The translations under genes were made by a program, and so were the position numbers. This document shows, piece after piece, positions 27,682-36,581 of a stretch of DNA of 64,000 nucleotides. Source of the stretch: Macellibacteroides fermentans (GTDB lineage Bacteria; Bacteroidota; Bacteroidia; Bacteroidales; Tannerellaceae); assembly GCF_013409575.1 (NCBI RefSeq), contig NZ_JACCCY010000004.1, positions 62,001 through 126,000 on the forward strand, given 5' to 3'. Below the pieces are notes generated by a model. It was not told the origin of the DNA. It saw only the letters and a program-made list of their open reading frames with translations, and searched no databases. Numbering within the stretch: the stretch's first letter is position 1; each line of letters starts with the position of its first letter.

Positions 27682-28143
27682 TCAGAAAAGGATGTATTCT
27701 GTGATGTTGTATCGGTCTAAGATACTCTTTAACAGACTGGTTCGTACTGTAAAGGTTACATCCCGGTGGCTGTCTATTAATGTGCGTAATAAGAAATCAA
27801 AACCCAACCCTTTTAGTTCAAGTCCGCCTACCTCATCAATCCAGACTGCCTTTTCGGAAGGGGAACCTAAAATATAATCTTCGCCTTTTTTAAAAGCCTC
27901 TTTCCAAAAGGCAAACCGGCCTTGGGTGTAATAATCTCCATGGCTTGCAACGGACTCTTTCAGACATATAAAAGGAATTTCATCCATGATCGGCAGCAGA
28001 ACCAGGTTGTAGCCTGCTATAGTTTGGTCGGGGGCATACAACTTTTTAGCATACAACCCCACTTCCCGGTTCCCTTGGGAGTATAAATTCAGGAATCTTG
28101 TACTTTTCCCACTGTGGATGTCACCTGTTATAATATGTACCAT
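27682..28143 (-). CDS. THEP1-like P-loop NTPase
   Basis: A 153-residue nucleoside-triphosphatase-like protein. Walker A is GDIHSGKST (residues 7-15) and a Walker B-type VWIDEVGGLELKG is near 99, the pattern of the NTPase/THEP1 family and its DUF2478 relatives. Activity in the cell is not known for this family in Bacteroidales. The gene starts 6 nt after the TonB receptor stop and so appears to be the last gene of the nar operon. A metal- or cofactor-handling role is only inferred from context. Confidence 0.75.
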   Translation of the reverse strand: MVHIITGDIHSGKSTRFLNLYSQGNREVGLYAKKLYAPDQTIAGYNLVLLPIMDEIPFICLKESVASHGDYYTQGRFAFWKEAFKKGEDYILGSPSEKAVWIDEVGGLELKGLGFDFLLRTLIDSHRDVTFTVRTSLLKSILDRYNITEYILF

Positions 28144-28149
28144 CTCAAG

Positions 28150-30144
28150 CTACTGTGAATTAAATGTATAAGAAAGGGAGGCATAGAATAAACGACCTTC
28201 CATCGGATATCCTTCCGAAAGATAGTAAAGTTTATCGAACAGATTCTTTACCCCCAGCTTAGCTTCGATGCGATTGAACCGTTTACCGATGCTGGAATGA
28301 AAAAGAGCATAACCGGGAATAGACAGGTCGCCGTTGCTGCTTACCATGGTGCTGGTTACGGCAGTCATATGGGCTATCAGAACCAACCGGTGCCAAAGAG
28401 ATACCTCCAGCATGGCATTCCATTTATGATCCGGAACTCCGGTGAAGCTGACTTTTGTGTCGCTCTTGTTCGTCCGGTTTATAAACGTATAATTTGCCTC
28501 GGCCTTTATCCAATTATAGTGGTAAGACAGTCCCGCTTCCACGCCCCGGTGATGAGCTTTCCCTTTGTTCTGGAGCTGCCAGATAAGCGGATCACTCTCA
28601 ACCACACCCGTAATTTCCTGGATCGTATTGCTCAGAAACATATAATAGGCACTGGCATACCACCGGAGGTTGTTGTAGTTTCCGTTGTAGGTGATATCAA
28701 GGTTGAACGAACGCTCCGTCTTCAAATCCGGATTCGGAATCGCCCTTCCCCGTTTGTAGGAATAGCGGTCTTTCAACGAAGCGAAACGGGCATTCCTCGA
28801 AAAGGAAAACCGAAACGAATGGTTGCTGTTGTGCTTGTAGTCCACGGCGAACTGGTAATTGATATCCTGATCGGATGAGGTGGGATAGCTTACAATTCCA
28901 TAGTTTTTAGATCCGGGCAGGGGTTCATACATTTCGGCCTTATTCCCTTTATGATAAAAGAATCCGGCTCCAGCCAGGAAAGATAATCGGCTGCTCGCTT
29001 CCCAGGTATCTTCCAGGGCTACAGAGGCTGTATATTCATCCTGCGTCGCTACCGGATCAAGGTCGTCATGACTCCTGTGAACATCCCTTTTATAATTTGT
29101 CCCTAATTTCAGGGTATGGTTCTGTATTCCATCCCATGCCAGAATGAACCGGGCACCAGCCGAGTAGTCATCATAATAGCTGTTGAAGGCCGATTTACTC
29201 TGCTGACTGTTATACTCTTTGTTATCGTACGCCTTCAGCAAGTTATAATACCGATCGTAGAACAGCCTGCTTTCAAAACTCCAGTCCGGATGGATGGCCG
29301 TTCTTGAAAAGAAATGGATCTGCTCTTTATCCCAGTCCTTATATCTCCAGAACCGGGGCATTCCGTTCGTACCTAAATAAGGAGGCACATATTTGTCGGC
29401 GGTTATCCGGCTGTAACCAACCATGTATTCGTCACCATCCTTCGGCGTAAAACCGAATTTGCCATTAAACTGATAGTCGGTGGTGCGGGAGTGATGCCGT
29501 ATATCACCTTCCTGCAGGCCTGTTACGGGAGTATAGCCGGAAGGCAGCCTGAAATCATTTCTATGCAGCCAACTTCCGTCCAGCTGCACATACCATTTGT
29601 CGTACCTGCTTCCCAGACTTGCGGCCGTATTCCACAACGTGCTGGCCTTCACCCCAAACTCGAACCTCTTTGCCGGAGTTGTACTGATTATATTGACGGC
29701 GCCACCCATGGTGTTGCCTCCCAGAAGAAGCGACGAAATCCCTTTGGACACCTGTATCTTTGAGATGGAGGAGGTCTGAATACGGCCCAGGTCGATCAAC
29801 CCGTCAAAAGGAACCGAAACCGGAATCCCATCCATAAAGACCGGAATACGGGTCTGGTCGAATCCTCTCAGAAAGAGCAGGCTCTCTCCACGGGATGAGG
29901 CTTCCGACAGGGTTATCCCCGGAATCCATTCCAGCGCCTGACTTACCCTCGGTAAATCCATCCGGTCCATTTTAAGAGCCGAGATCTCGGACCCTGTGGA
30001 AACCGGAAGTTTTTCCAGGATGATGACTTCTCCTAATGTAGTGTATCTAATACTGTCGTTTTCAACGGGATCAGCCAGGATCCTGCAACTAAACAGGATC
30101 GTCATCAGCAGTATCTTACCTATTCTTCCTGTTCTTCCTGTCAT
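28150..30144 (-). CDS. TonB-dependent outer-membrane receptor coupled to narI
   Basis: A 664-residue TonB-dependent receptor: signal peptide to about residue 24 (FSCRILADP), plug domain near 40-155 (SALKMDRMDLPRVSQALEW, DGIPVSVPFDGLIDLGRIQ), then a beta barrel ending in FNSQ. There is no SusC-type extension. Its ATG overlaps the narI stop by 4 nt, so the receptor is translated from the nar transcript. The substrate is not evident; molybdate, iron/heme or another metal complex would fit the partner genes. It could also be a chance fusion of operons. Confidence 0.88.
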   Translation of the reverse strand: MTGRTGRIGKILLMTILFSCRILADPVENDSIRYTTLGEVIILEKLPVSTGSEISALKMDRMDLPRVSQALEWIPGITLSEASSRGESLLFLRGFDQTRIPVFMDGIPVSVPFDGLIDLGRIQTSSISKIQVSKGISSLLLGGNTMGGAVNIISTTPAKRFEFGVKASTLWNTAASLGSRYDKWYVQLDGSWLHRNDFRLPSGYTPVTGLQEGDIRHHSRTTDYQFNGKFGFTPKDGDEYMVGYSRITADKYVPPYLGTNGMPRFWRYKDWDKEQIHFFSRTAIHPDWSFESRLFYDRYYNLLKAYDNKEYNSQQSKSAFNSYYDDYSAGARFILAWDGIQNHTLKLGTNYKRDVHRSHDDLDPVATQDEYTASVALEDTWEASSRLSFLAGAGFFYHKGNKAEMYEPLPGSKNYGIVSYPTSSDQDINYQFAVDYKHNSNHSFRFSFSRNARFASLKDRYSYKRGRAIPNPDLKTERSFNLDITYNGNYNNLRWYASAYYMFLSNTIQEITGVVESDPLIWQLQNKGKAHHRGVEAGLSYHYNWIKAEANYTFINRTNKSDTKVSFTGVPDHKWNAMLEVSLWHRLVLIAHMTAVTSTMVSSNGDLSIPGYALFHSSIGKRFNRIEAKLGVKNLFDKLYYLSEGYPMEGRLFYASLSYTFNSQ

Positions 30145-30812
30145 TTTCTGAAATGGTCTATTGCATACAGAACAGGAACCATAATCATATGCATCAGTTT
30201 GGTAAATGGGAAGATTATAAATATGAGAAAGCCGTTTACGATATGTAGTTTATAAATCAGATCGGCATCGGCAATATATTTCCATGAATCGGGCTCGAAA
30301 ATAAAGATACCCTGTGCCCAGTATTCCATGGCCATATAATCTTCCAGCGAGGATTGGGTGGTGATATAGGTACACCATAGGCCCAGTGAGATCTGTACCA
30401 ACAACAAAACCACGATAACATAATCCTGAATTTTGCTTGTGGCCCAGACTCTTTTGTTGCTGAACCGCCTCACCACAAGCAGGGTGATGCCCACCAGGGC
30501 AGCTGCTCCGGAAATACTTCCCATCAGGATTGCCAGCAACCGCTTTGTTTCATTAGTCATAAACCAGTTGTAAAGCCATTCGGGGGTGAGCAGTCCCAGG
30601 ATATGTCCCAGTAAAACCAGCAAGATCGCGTAATGAAACAGCGTGCTGCCCCACCGGAGACTCTTATCATTGCTTATAAATTGCGACGAACTTGCCTGTA
30701 TGGTGTTGTTTCTACGAATGGTCCGGTAGATAAGTCCCGTCGCCAAAACCGTCAGCGCAACATAGGGCAAATACCCTAAAAAGAAATTGTTCAGGTATTC
30801 GGCAGCTATCAT
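30141..30812 (-). CDS. narI: Respiratory nitrate reductase, gamma subunit (cytochrome b)
   Basis: A 223-residue integral membrane diheme cytochrome b that oxidises quinol and passes electrons to NarH. Five membrane helices can be drawn. The heme-ligand histidines are in HYAILLVLLGH (near residues 57-67) and in YKLHIVNGF and TKLMHMIMV near 188-207, in the same layout as E. coli NarI (H56, H66, H187, H205). Start overlaps the narJ stop by 4 nt. The length equals the E. coli protein (225). Confidence 0.95.
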   Translation of the reverse strand: MIAAEYLNNFFLGYLPYVALTVLATGLIYRTIRRNNTIQASSSQFISNDKSLRWGSTLFHYAILLVLLGHILGLLTPEWLYNWFMTNETKRLLAILMGSISGAAALVGITLLVVRRFSNKRVWATSKIQDYVIVVLLLVQISLGLWCTYITTQSSLEDYMAMEYWAQGIFIFEPDSWKYIADADLIYKLHIVNGFLIFIIFPFTKLMHMIMVPVLYAIDHFRK

Positions 30813-31357
30813 ACTTCAATCCCTTTCTTTTGTTTAATATCATATTTATCTTCATTACACAATGAACACAGCAGTTCAAGCAAATAGGAATAAGGCGTCT
30901 CCTTCTTTTGCAAAGCTTTATGCATGTTCTCCAGTATATGAGAAACCTCCTTAAGTAATTTCAGGCTCTCTTCTTCGTTTTGAAGAAGAGAAAGATACTC
31001 AAGAAAAAGAGGCAGATAGTCCGGCAACTCGTCGGAACAAGGCATAAATCCAGCTTTGTTATACATTTCTGTCAGGTCCACCATGGCTTGCCCCCTTTCC
31101 CTCGAATCGCCGTAAACGTGGTCGAACAGGTACAAATTGGTGGAAGAGGAGAAATCGAACTGCTGAACATACAGCATCTGCCAGTCGGACAACGTAATAG
31201 CCTGTATCGGACCGAGGAACTGGCCGAGCAAATCACACTGCGTTTTGTCCAGCACGCTCTCTTCTTCAACAACAGCTTTTATTCCGGATAGATTCTCTTT
31301 CACGTCTTCATTGGGATAATCCAGCAACAGAGACAATATTTTATATATATTTTGCAT
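30809..31357 (-). CDS. narJ: Nitrate reductase assembly chaperone
   Basis: A 182-residue protein of the NarJ/TorD-like family; it binds apo-NarG and helps insert the molybdenum cofactor and the FS0 cluster. The all-helical pattern and the PDYLPLFLEYLSLL segment near 113 match NarJ. It is shorter than E. coli NarJ (236), mainly at the C-terminus. It sits between narH (23 nt upstream gap) and narI (4-nt overlap), the standard order. Confidence 0.9.
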   Translation of the reverse strand: MQNIYKILSLLLDYPNEDVKENLSGIKAVVEEESVLDKTQCDLLGQFLGPIQAITLSDWQMLYVQQFDFSSSTNLYLFDHVYGDSRERGQAMVDLTEMYNKAGFMPCSDELPDYLPLFLEYLSLLQNEEESLKLLKEVSHILENMHKALQKKETPYSYLLELLCSLCNEDKYDIKQKKGIEV

Positions 31358-31380
31358 AGCGCTATTATTTAGATGAAACC

Positions 31381-32850
31381 TTATCTGCCACCGAATAAAT
31401 TGCGACCCTCATCGGTCTTACCCGGATAATCGTATCCCAATCCGGCACGAAGATTGGCAAAGTCGGCATCCTCCGAATGAGTGGGTGCCGTGGGAATAAC
31501 AAACCGGTCTTTATAGTTTGCAATCGCCAGGTAGCGATACATTGCCTCGTAATCCGATCTGTCCAGTCCCAATGCCGCTTCGATGGACGGGTTTTCATTT
31601 TTTTCCACCGTAACCTCGCGCATATACTGCCTCATGGCCAACAACTTTGCCAACGCCTTCCGGATAGGCTCCTCGTCGCCGGCAGTCATCATCTTGGCCA
31701 GGTAATCTACAGGGATGCGCATATCATTTACTGCCCCGAAGAAATCTTCGGTAACCTCTTTCTGCTGTAAGACGGGCGACATGGGCGGAATGTACCACAC
31801 CATAGGCATGGTACGGTATTCGGGATGTAACGGAAAGGCCACCTTCCAGCGTTTCATCATCTTATAAACCGGCGAATCCTGCGCAGCTTTGATAACCTGA
31901 TACGAGATACCCTGCTCTCCGGCCAGTTTAACAACCGCAGGATCGTTGGGATCAAGGATCAGTTCCAGCTGCTTCTCGTACAATTGCCGGTCGTTTTCCG
32001 TAGCCGCATACTCTTTGATCGAGTCCGCATCGTAAAACAACACACCTATGTAGCGGATACGGCCTACGCAAGATTCGGAACACACGGTGGGCTTCCCGTT
32101 CTCGATCAGCGGATAACAAAAAGTACACTTCTCCGATTTCTTCCTCTCCCAGTTGAAATAGACCTTCTTATAGGGACATGCACTCACACATTCGCGCCAC
32201 CCGCGGCATTTGTCCTGGTTGATAAGTACAATCCCGTCCTCTTCCCGCTTATATATGGCACCCGAAGGGCACGAGGCGGCGCAGGCCGGATTCAGACAAT
32301 GCTCACATAGCCGGGGCACATAAAACATGAAGGACTTCTCGAATTCCTCGTATCCTTTGGTGTCGAGCTCTTTCAGGTTGGGATCTTTCTTCCGCTCTTC
32401 AAACTTTCCGCCCAGATTATCTTCCCAATTGGGACCGTATTCTATTTTTTCCATCCGCTTACCGGTAATCAGAGAGTAGGGGCGGGCGCTGGGTGCCGTA
32501 CGAAAACGTTTGGTACCCGTAAGTTTGGAAAAGTCGAATGTATATGGCTCGTAGTAATCCTTTATTTCGGGCATATGCGGATTCGCAAAAATAGACGAAA
32601 GGATGCTCATGTTGCTTCCCTGCAGCAGTTCGAGCCTCTTCTTCCGCATCGTCCAGCCTCCTTTATAACGTTCCTGGTTTTCCCATTCCACCGGATAACC
32701 CGGACCCGGCTTGGTTTCCACGTTGTTAAACCAGACATATTCCATCCCTTTACGGCTTGTCCATACGTTTTTGCATGTAACCGAACAAGTGTGACAGCCG
32801 ATGCACTTGTCCAGACTCAATACCATGGCGATTTGTGCTTGTATTTTCAT
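31381..32850 (-). CDS. narH: Respiratory nitrate reductase, beta subunit (iron-sulphur)
   Basis: A 489-residue ferredoxin-like subunit that wires NarI to NarG. Four cysteine groups are clear: CIGCHTCSVTC near residue 16, CEHCLNPACAASC near 184, CRGWRECVSAC near 217 and CTFC near 244. Tryptophan in place of the second cysteine in the third group (CRGW) is the usual sign of the 3Fe-4S centre. Slightly shorter than E. coli NarH (512). It overlaps narG by 4 nt. Confidence 0.96.
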   Translation of the reverse strand: MKIQAQIAMVLSLDKCIGCHTCSVTCKNVWTSRKGMEYVWFNNVETKPGPGYPVEWENQERYKGGWTMRKKRLELLQGSNMSILSSIFANPHMPEIKDYYEPYTFDFSKLTGTKRFRTAPSARPYSLITGKRMEKIEYGPNWEDNLGGKFEERKKDPNLKELDTKGYEEFEKSFMFYVPRLCEHCLNPACAASCPSGAIYKREEDGIVLINQDKCRGWRECVSACPYKKVYFNWERKKSEKCTFCYPLIENGKPTVCSESCVGRIRYIGVLFYDADSIKEYAATENDRQLYEKQLELILDPNDPAVVKLAGEQGISYQVIKAAQDSPVYKMMKRWKVAFPLHPEYRTMPMVWYIPPMSPVLQQKEVTEDFFGAVNDMRIPVDYLAKMMTAGDEEPIRKALAKLLAMRQYMREVTVEKNENPSIEAALGLDRSDYEAMYRYLAIANYKDRFVIPTAPTHSEDADFANLRAGLGYDYPGKTDEGRNLFGGR

Positions 32851-35800
32851 TTTGCAGACTCCTTTCTATCGTTACTATCCTCGTCTCCCCAAAGTACGGA
32901 TGCACATTTGCGGATTATCACAAACTCATCCCGGTTTGCACCGATTGTTCCGTAGTAATTAAGACCATACGATAATTGGGCATATCCGCCAATCATATGC
33001 GTAGGTTTGAGACATAGGCGGGAGATGGAATTATGAATTCCACCCCTGTTCCCTGTAATATTGCTGAGCGGTACATTGACGGTCCTTTCCTGGTTGTGGT
33101 ACATAATAAGCGCCCCTTCCGGAATACGCTGCGAAACGATGGCCCGGCAGCTTGCCGTACCGTTGTCGTTAAATACCTCTACCCAGTCGTTGTCCTGAAT
33201 GTCGATCTTTGCCGCATCCGCTTCGCTGATCCAGATTACAGGTCCCCCTCTTCCCAGGGTGAGCATCAACAGGTTGTCGCTCCACGACGAATGGATGGTC
33301 CATTTGTTGTGCGGAGTGATCAGATTCAGCGTAAGGGTGTTGTCTGTAATGTGCAACCTCTCTTTCACGTTGTTGATCTCCTGTTTGGACAAGGGCGGTT
33401 TATAGCACACCAGTCCCTCGCCGAAGGCCCGCATCCAGGGATGATCCTGATAGATGGATTGCCTGCCGGTTACTGTGCGCCAGGGGATAAGTTCGTGCAC
33501 ATTGGTGTAGTTGGATGTATAATTCACCTCGTGCGATTCGATACCGCTCCAGATAGGAGAGTTAAGCACCCGGCGGGGCTGCTGTACCAGATCGTCGTAC
33601 CGGATCTGTGTATCTCCCCCCTCCTCGGTAAGGTGTTTCAAGTCAAGCCCGGTTGGTTTTTCCAACGCTTTCCAGGCCTTGCGCGAGGTTACTCCGTTGC
33701 TTTCAGGCGCAAGGGTGAGGATGGTTTCTATGGCCTGCAGGTCGGATTCCATGGCCGGCATGCCGTGGGTGCTTCCTTCGCTCTGGATGGTCCCGTTGAG
33801 GTGTTTCAGAAATTCGTATTCCTCGTCCGACCTCCACGTAATGCCTTTGCCCGTAATACCGGCCTGTTTCAATAAAGGTCCCAACGAAGTGAAACGCTTG
33901 TATGTATTTGGATAGTCGCGTTCCACAACAATGAGTTTTCCCATGTTTCTGCCCGGTTCCGGACGATTGCCGCTCTCTTTCCAGTCATCCACAAACAGCG
34001 GCTCCGAGATTTCTCCGGGCGAATCGTGCATTAACGGCTGCATGATTACATCTTTCTCCACACCCAGATGTCCTTTACAGAGCTCGGAGAATTTGGCGGA
34101 GATACCTTTGAATATTTCCCAATCGGTACGCGATTCCCAGACCGGATCCACTGCTTTGGAGAAGGGATGCAGGAAGGGATGCATATCGGTGCTGCTTATA
34201 TCGTTCTTCTCATACCAGGTGGCAGCGGGCAGTACGATATCCGAATGCAGCGACGAGGTGGTCATCCTGTAATCGATGGTAACTACCAGATCCAGCTTGC
34301 CTTTGGCTCCCTCATCGTGCCATTTCTGGTACAAGGGAAGCGGTTCGTCCATCTCCTTCAACTCTTTTCCGAACACACTGTTCTGTGCACCCAGCAGATG
34401 CTTCATGAAATACTCCACCCCTTTGGCGCTGCTGCCTATAAGGTTGGCACGCCAGATAAACAGATTCTTCGGACAGTTTTTGGTATCGTCCAGGTCTTCG
34501 GAGGCCAGGTTGAGTTCTCCGCTATGCAGTTTGCTTGTAACATAACTTGGTACATCCATCTGATTGGCGGCAGCCTCCTTGCATAATTGCAGCGGATTAC
34601 GATCAAATTCAGGCGAAGCCGGCAACCATCCCATACGCTGCGACTTTATATTGCAATCCAGCAGGGTAAGTTTACTCCATTCATCCTTCTTGTACAAAGG
34701 AGAAACCAGACTGTCCACCTTTACCTTCTCGTAGCGCCACTGGTCGCTATGCATGTAAAAATAGCTGGTGGTGTTCATATGCCGGGGCGGCCGTACCCAG
34801 TCCGACGCAAAGGCCAGCGTAGCCCAACCCGACTGCGGACGAACCTTTTCCTGTCCCACATAGTGTGCCCATCCGCCACCCGACTGACCGATGGTTCCGC
34901 AAAGAATAAGCAGATTCATGGCAGCCCGGTAAGTCATATCCGTATTGTACCATTGATTTACGCCGGCACCGATTATAATCATGCTCTTTCCCTCCGTCTT
35001 CGCAGCGGTTTCTGCAAACTGCCGTGCAATGGTTATCACACTTTCGGCGGCAACACCGGTTATCTGTTCCTGCCATTTGGGCGTATAGGGAATATTATCG
35101 TTGTAACTGCGGGCTGTCTGCGGATCGTCCAAACCCCTTTCGACTCCGTAATGAGCCAGCATGATGTCGTAAACGGTGGCGCAGAGCACTTCACCTTCCT
35201 CCGTCCGGCACTTTATAACAGGAACGTTGCGTACCTGCACTTCGGTATGGTCTGATGTGTTGAAGTGCGGATTTTTATACTCCTCCCCCCCGAAATAAGG
35301 GAATGAAACCGCTGCCACATCACTCTTTCTATCCATCACACTTAACAGCGGCGTATAGGCCTTACCCGTACGAAGATCTTCGTTACGCAGATTCCACTTC
35401 CCTTCATTATTCCACCGTGAACCGATACAGCCATTGGGAATCACCATTCCGCCGTCTGCCTCGTCCAGCAGGACCGGATACCACTCCGCATTTTGGGTAA
35501 TCCCTAAATGATCCGGGAAGTCGCTTGCCCGCAACATCATACCCGTACGGTATCCGTTTTCGCATGGCTCCAGCTTTACCAGAAAGGGCAGATCGGAATA
35601 TTTTTTTACATAAGAGTCGAAATAGGGCGTTGTCTTATCCACAAAGAACTCTTTCAGGATAACATGCCCCATCGCCATTCCCAGGGCCGAGTCGGTTCCC
35701 TGTTTCGGGTTCAGCCAGATATCGGCAAACTTGGATGCGTCGCTGTAATCGGAAGAGATGGTCACCACCTTCGTTCCCTTATATCTTACCTGCGTAAGGA

Positions 35801-36572
35801 AGGGAGAATCGGGCGTTCGCGTAACAGGCACATTAGACCCCCATAGCATGATGAAAGAGGAGTTGTACCAGTCGGCACTTTCCGGAACATCCGTCTGCTC
35901 ACCCCAGGTTTGAGGAGAGGCCGGCGGCAGGTCGCAATAGAAATCGTAGAAGCTTAGCACCGTACCGCCTATGAGGCTCAGATACCGGGTGCCCGAAGCA
36001 TACGAAACCATCGAAAAGGCCGGAATAGGGGTAAAGCCGACCAGGCGGTCGGGACCGAATTTCTTAATTGTATAGATGTTGGCTGCCGAGATGATCTCCT
36101 GAGCCAGATCCCAGTCAAGTCGTAAGAAACCGCCTAAGCCCCGTCTCTCCTTGTATCTTAATGAGGCAGCCGGGTCGTTCATCACAGCTTCCCATGCCAG
36201 TACGGGGTCGTGCAGCAACGTCTTCTGCTGCTGGTAGGCCTCCAGCAGTTCATGCCGGATCATCGGATGCTTTACGCGCCCCGAATTGTAGAGGTACCAT
36301 GAGTAGCTGGCACCGCGGGGACAGCCACGGGGTTCGTGGTTGGGTAATCCGGGACGGTTTTGCGGATAGTCCGTCTGCTGAATCTCCCAGGTAACAATAC
36401 CCTTCTTCACAAATATTTTCCATGAACAAGAGCCTGTGCAGTTAACACCGTGTGTAGAACGGACCTCCTTATCGTGTTGCCAGCGGTTCCGATAGAAACT
36501 TTCCCAGGCTCTCTTTTCGGAAGCAGTCACTTCCGAAAAGAATTTCTTTTTTTGTAAAAGAGACTTTATCAT
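32847..36572 (-). CDS. narG: Respiratory nitrate reductase, alpha subunit (molybdenum)
   Basis: A 1241-residue catalytic subunit that reduces nitrate to nitrite at a bis-MGD molybdenum site. The FS0 site appears as HGVNCTGSCSWK near residue 41 with its later cysteine in RGCPRGASYSW near 82. The molybdenum-ligand aspartate lies in ESADWYNS near 216. There is no twin-arginine signal, so the active site faces the cytoplasm, as in E. coli NarG (1247). It is 9 nt after narK and overlaps narH. The match to enterobacterial NarG is strikingly close in the N-terminus, which suggests transfer. Confidence 0.97.
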   Translation of the reverse strand: MIKSLLQKKKFFSEVTASEKRAWESFYRNRWQHDKEVRSTHGVNCTGSCSWKIFVKKGIVTWEIQQTDYPQNRPGLPNHEPRGCPRGASYSWYLYNSGRVKHPMIRHELLEAYQQQKTLLHDPVLAWEAVMNDPAASLRYKERRGLGGFLRLDWDLAQEIISAANIYTIKKFGPDRLVGFTPIPAFSMVSYASGTRYLSLIGGTVLSFYDFYCDLPPASPQTWGEQTDVPESADWYNSSFIMLWGSNVPVTRTPDSPFLTQVRYKGTKVVTISSDYSDASKFADIWLNPKQGTDSALGMAMGHVILKEFFVDKTTPYFDSYVKKYSDLPFLVKLEPCENGYRTGMMLRASDFPDHLGITQNAEWYPVLLDEADGGMVIPNGCIGSRWNNEGKWNLRNEDLRTGKAYTPLLSVMDRKSDVAAVSFPYFGGEEYKNPHFNTSDHTEVQVRNVPVIKCRTEEGEVLCATVYDIMLAHYGVERGLDDPQTARSYNDNIPYTPKWQEQITGVAAESVITIARQFAETAAKTEGKSMIIIGAGVNQWYNTDMTYRAAMNLLILCGTIGQSGGGWAHYVGQEKVRPQSGWATLAFASDWVRPPRHMNTTSYFYMHSDQWRYEKVKVDSLVSPLYKKDEWSKLTLLDCNIKSQRMGWLPASPEFDRNPLQLCKEAAANQMDVPSYVTSKLHSGELNLASEDLDDTKNCPKNLFIWRANLIGSSAKGVEYFMKHLLGAQNSVFGKELKEMDEPLPLYQKWHDEGAKGKLDLVVTIDYRMTTSSLHSDIVLPAATWYEKNDISSTDMHPFLHPFSKAVDPVWESRTDWEIFKGISAKFSELCKGHLGVEKDVIMQPLMHDSPGEISEPLFVDDWKESGNRPEPGRNMGKLIVVERDYPNTYKRFTSLGPLLKQAGITGKGITWRSDEEYEFLKHLNGTIQSEGSTHGMPAMESDLQAIETILTLAPESNGVTSRKAWKALEKPTGLDLKHLTEEGGDTQIRYDDLVQQPRRVLNSPIWSGIESHEVNYTSNYTNVHELIPWRTVTGRQSIYQDHPWMRAFGEGLVCYKPPLSKQEINNVKERLHITDNTLTLNLITPHNKWTIHSSWSDNLLMLTLGRGGPVIWISEADAAKIDIQDNDWVEVFNDNGTASCRAIVSQRIPEGALIMYHNQERTVNVPLSNITGNRGGIHNSISRLCLKPTHMIGGYAQLSYGLNYYGTIGANRDEFVIIRKCASVLWGDEDSNDRKESAK

Positions 36573-36581
36573 AGGGGTATA

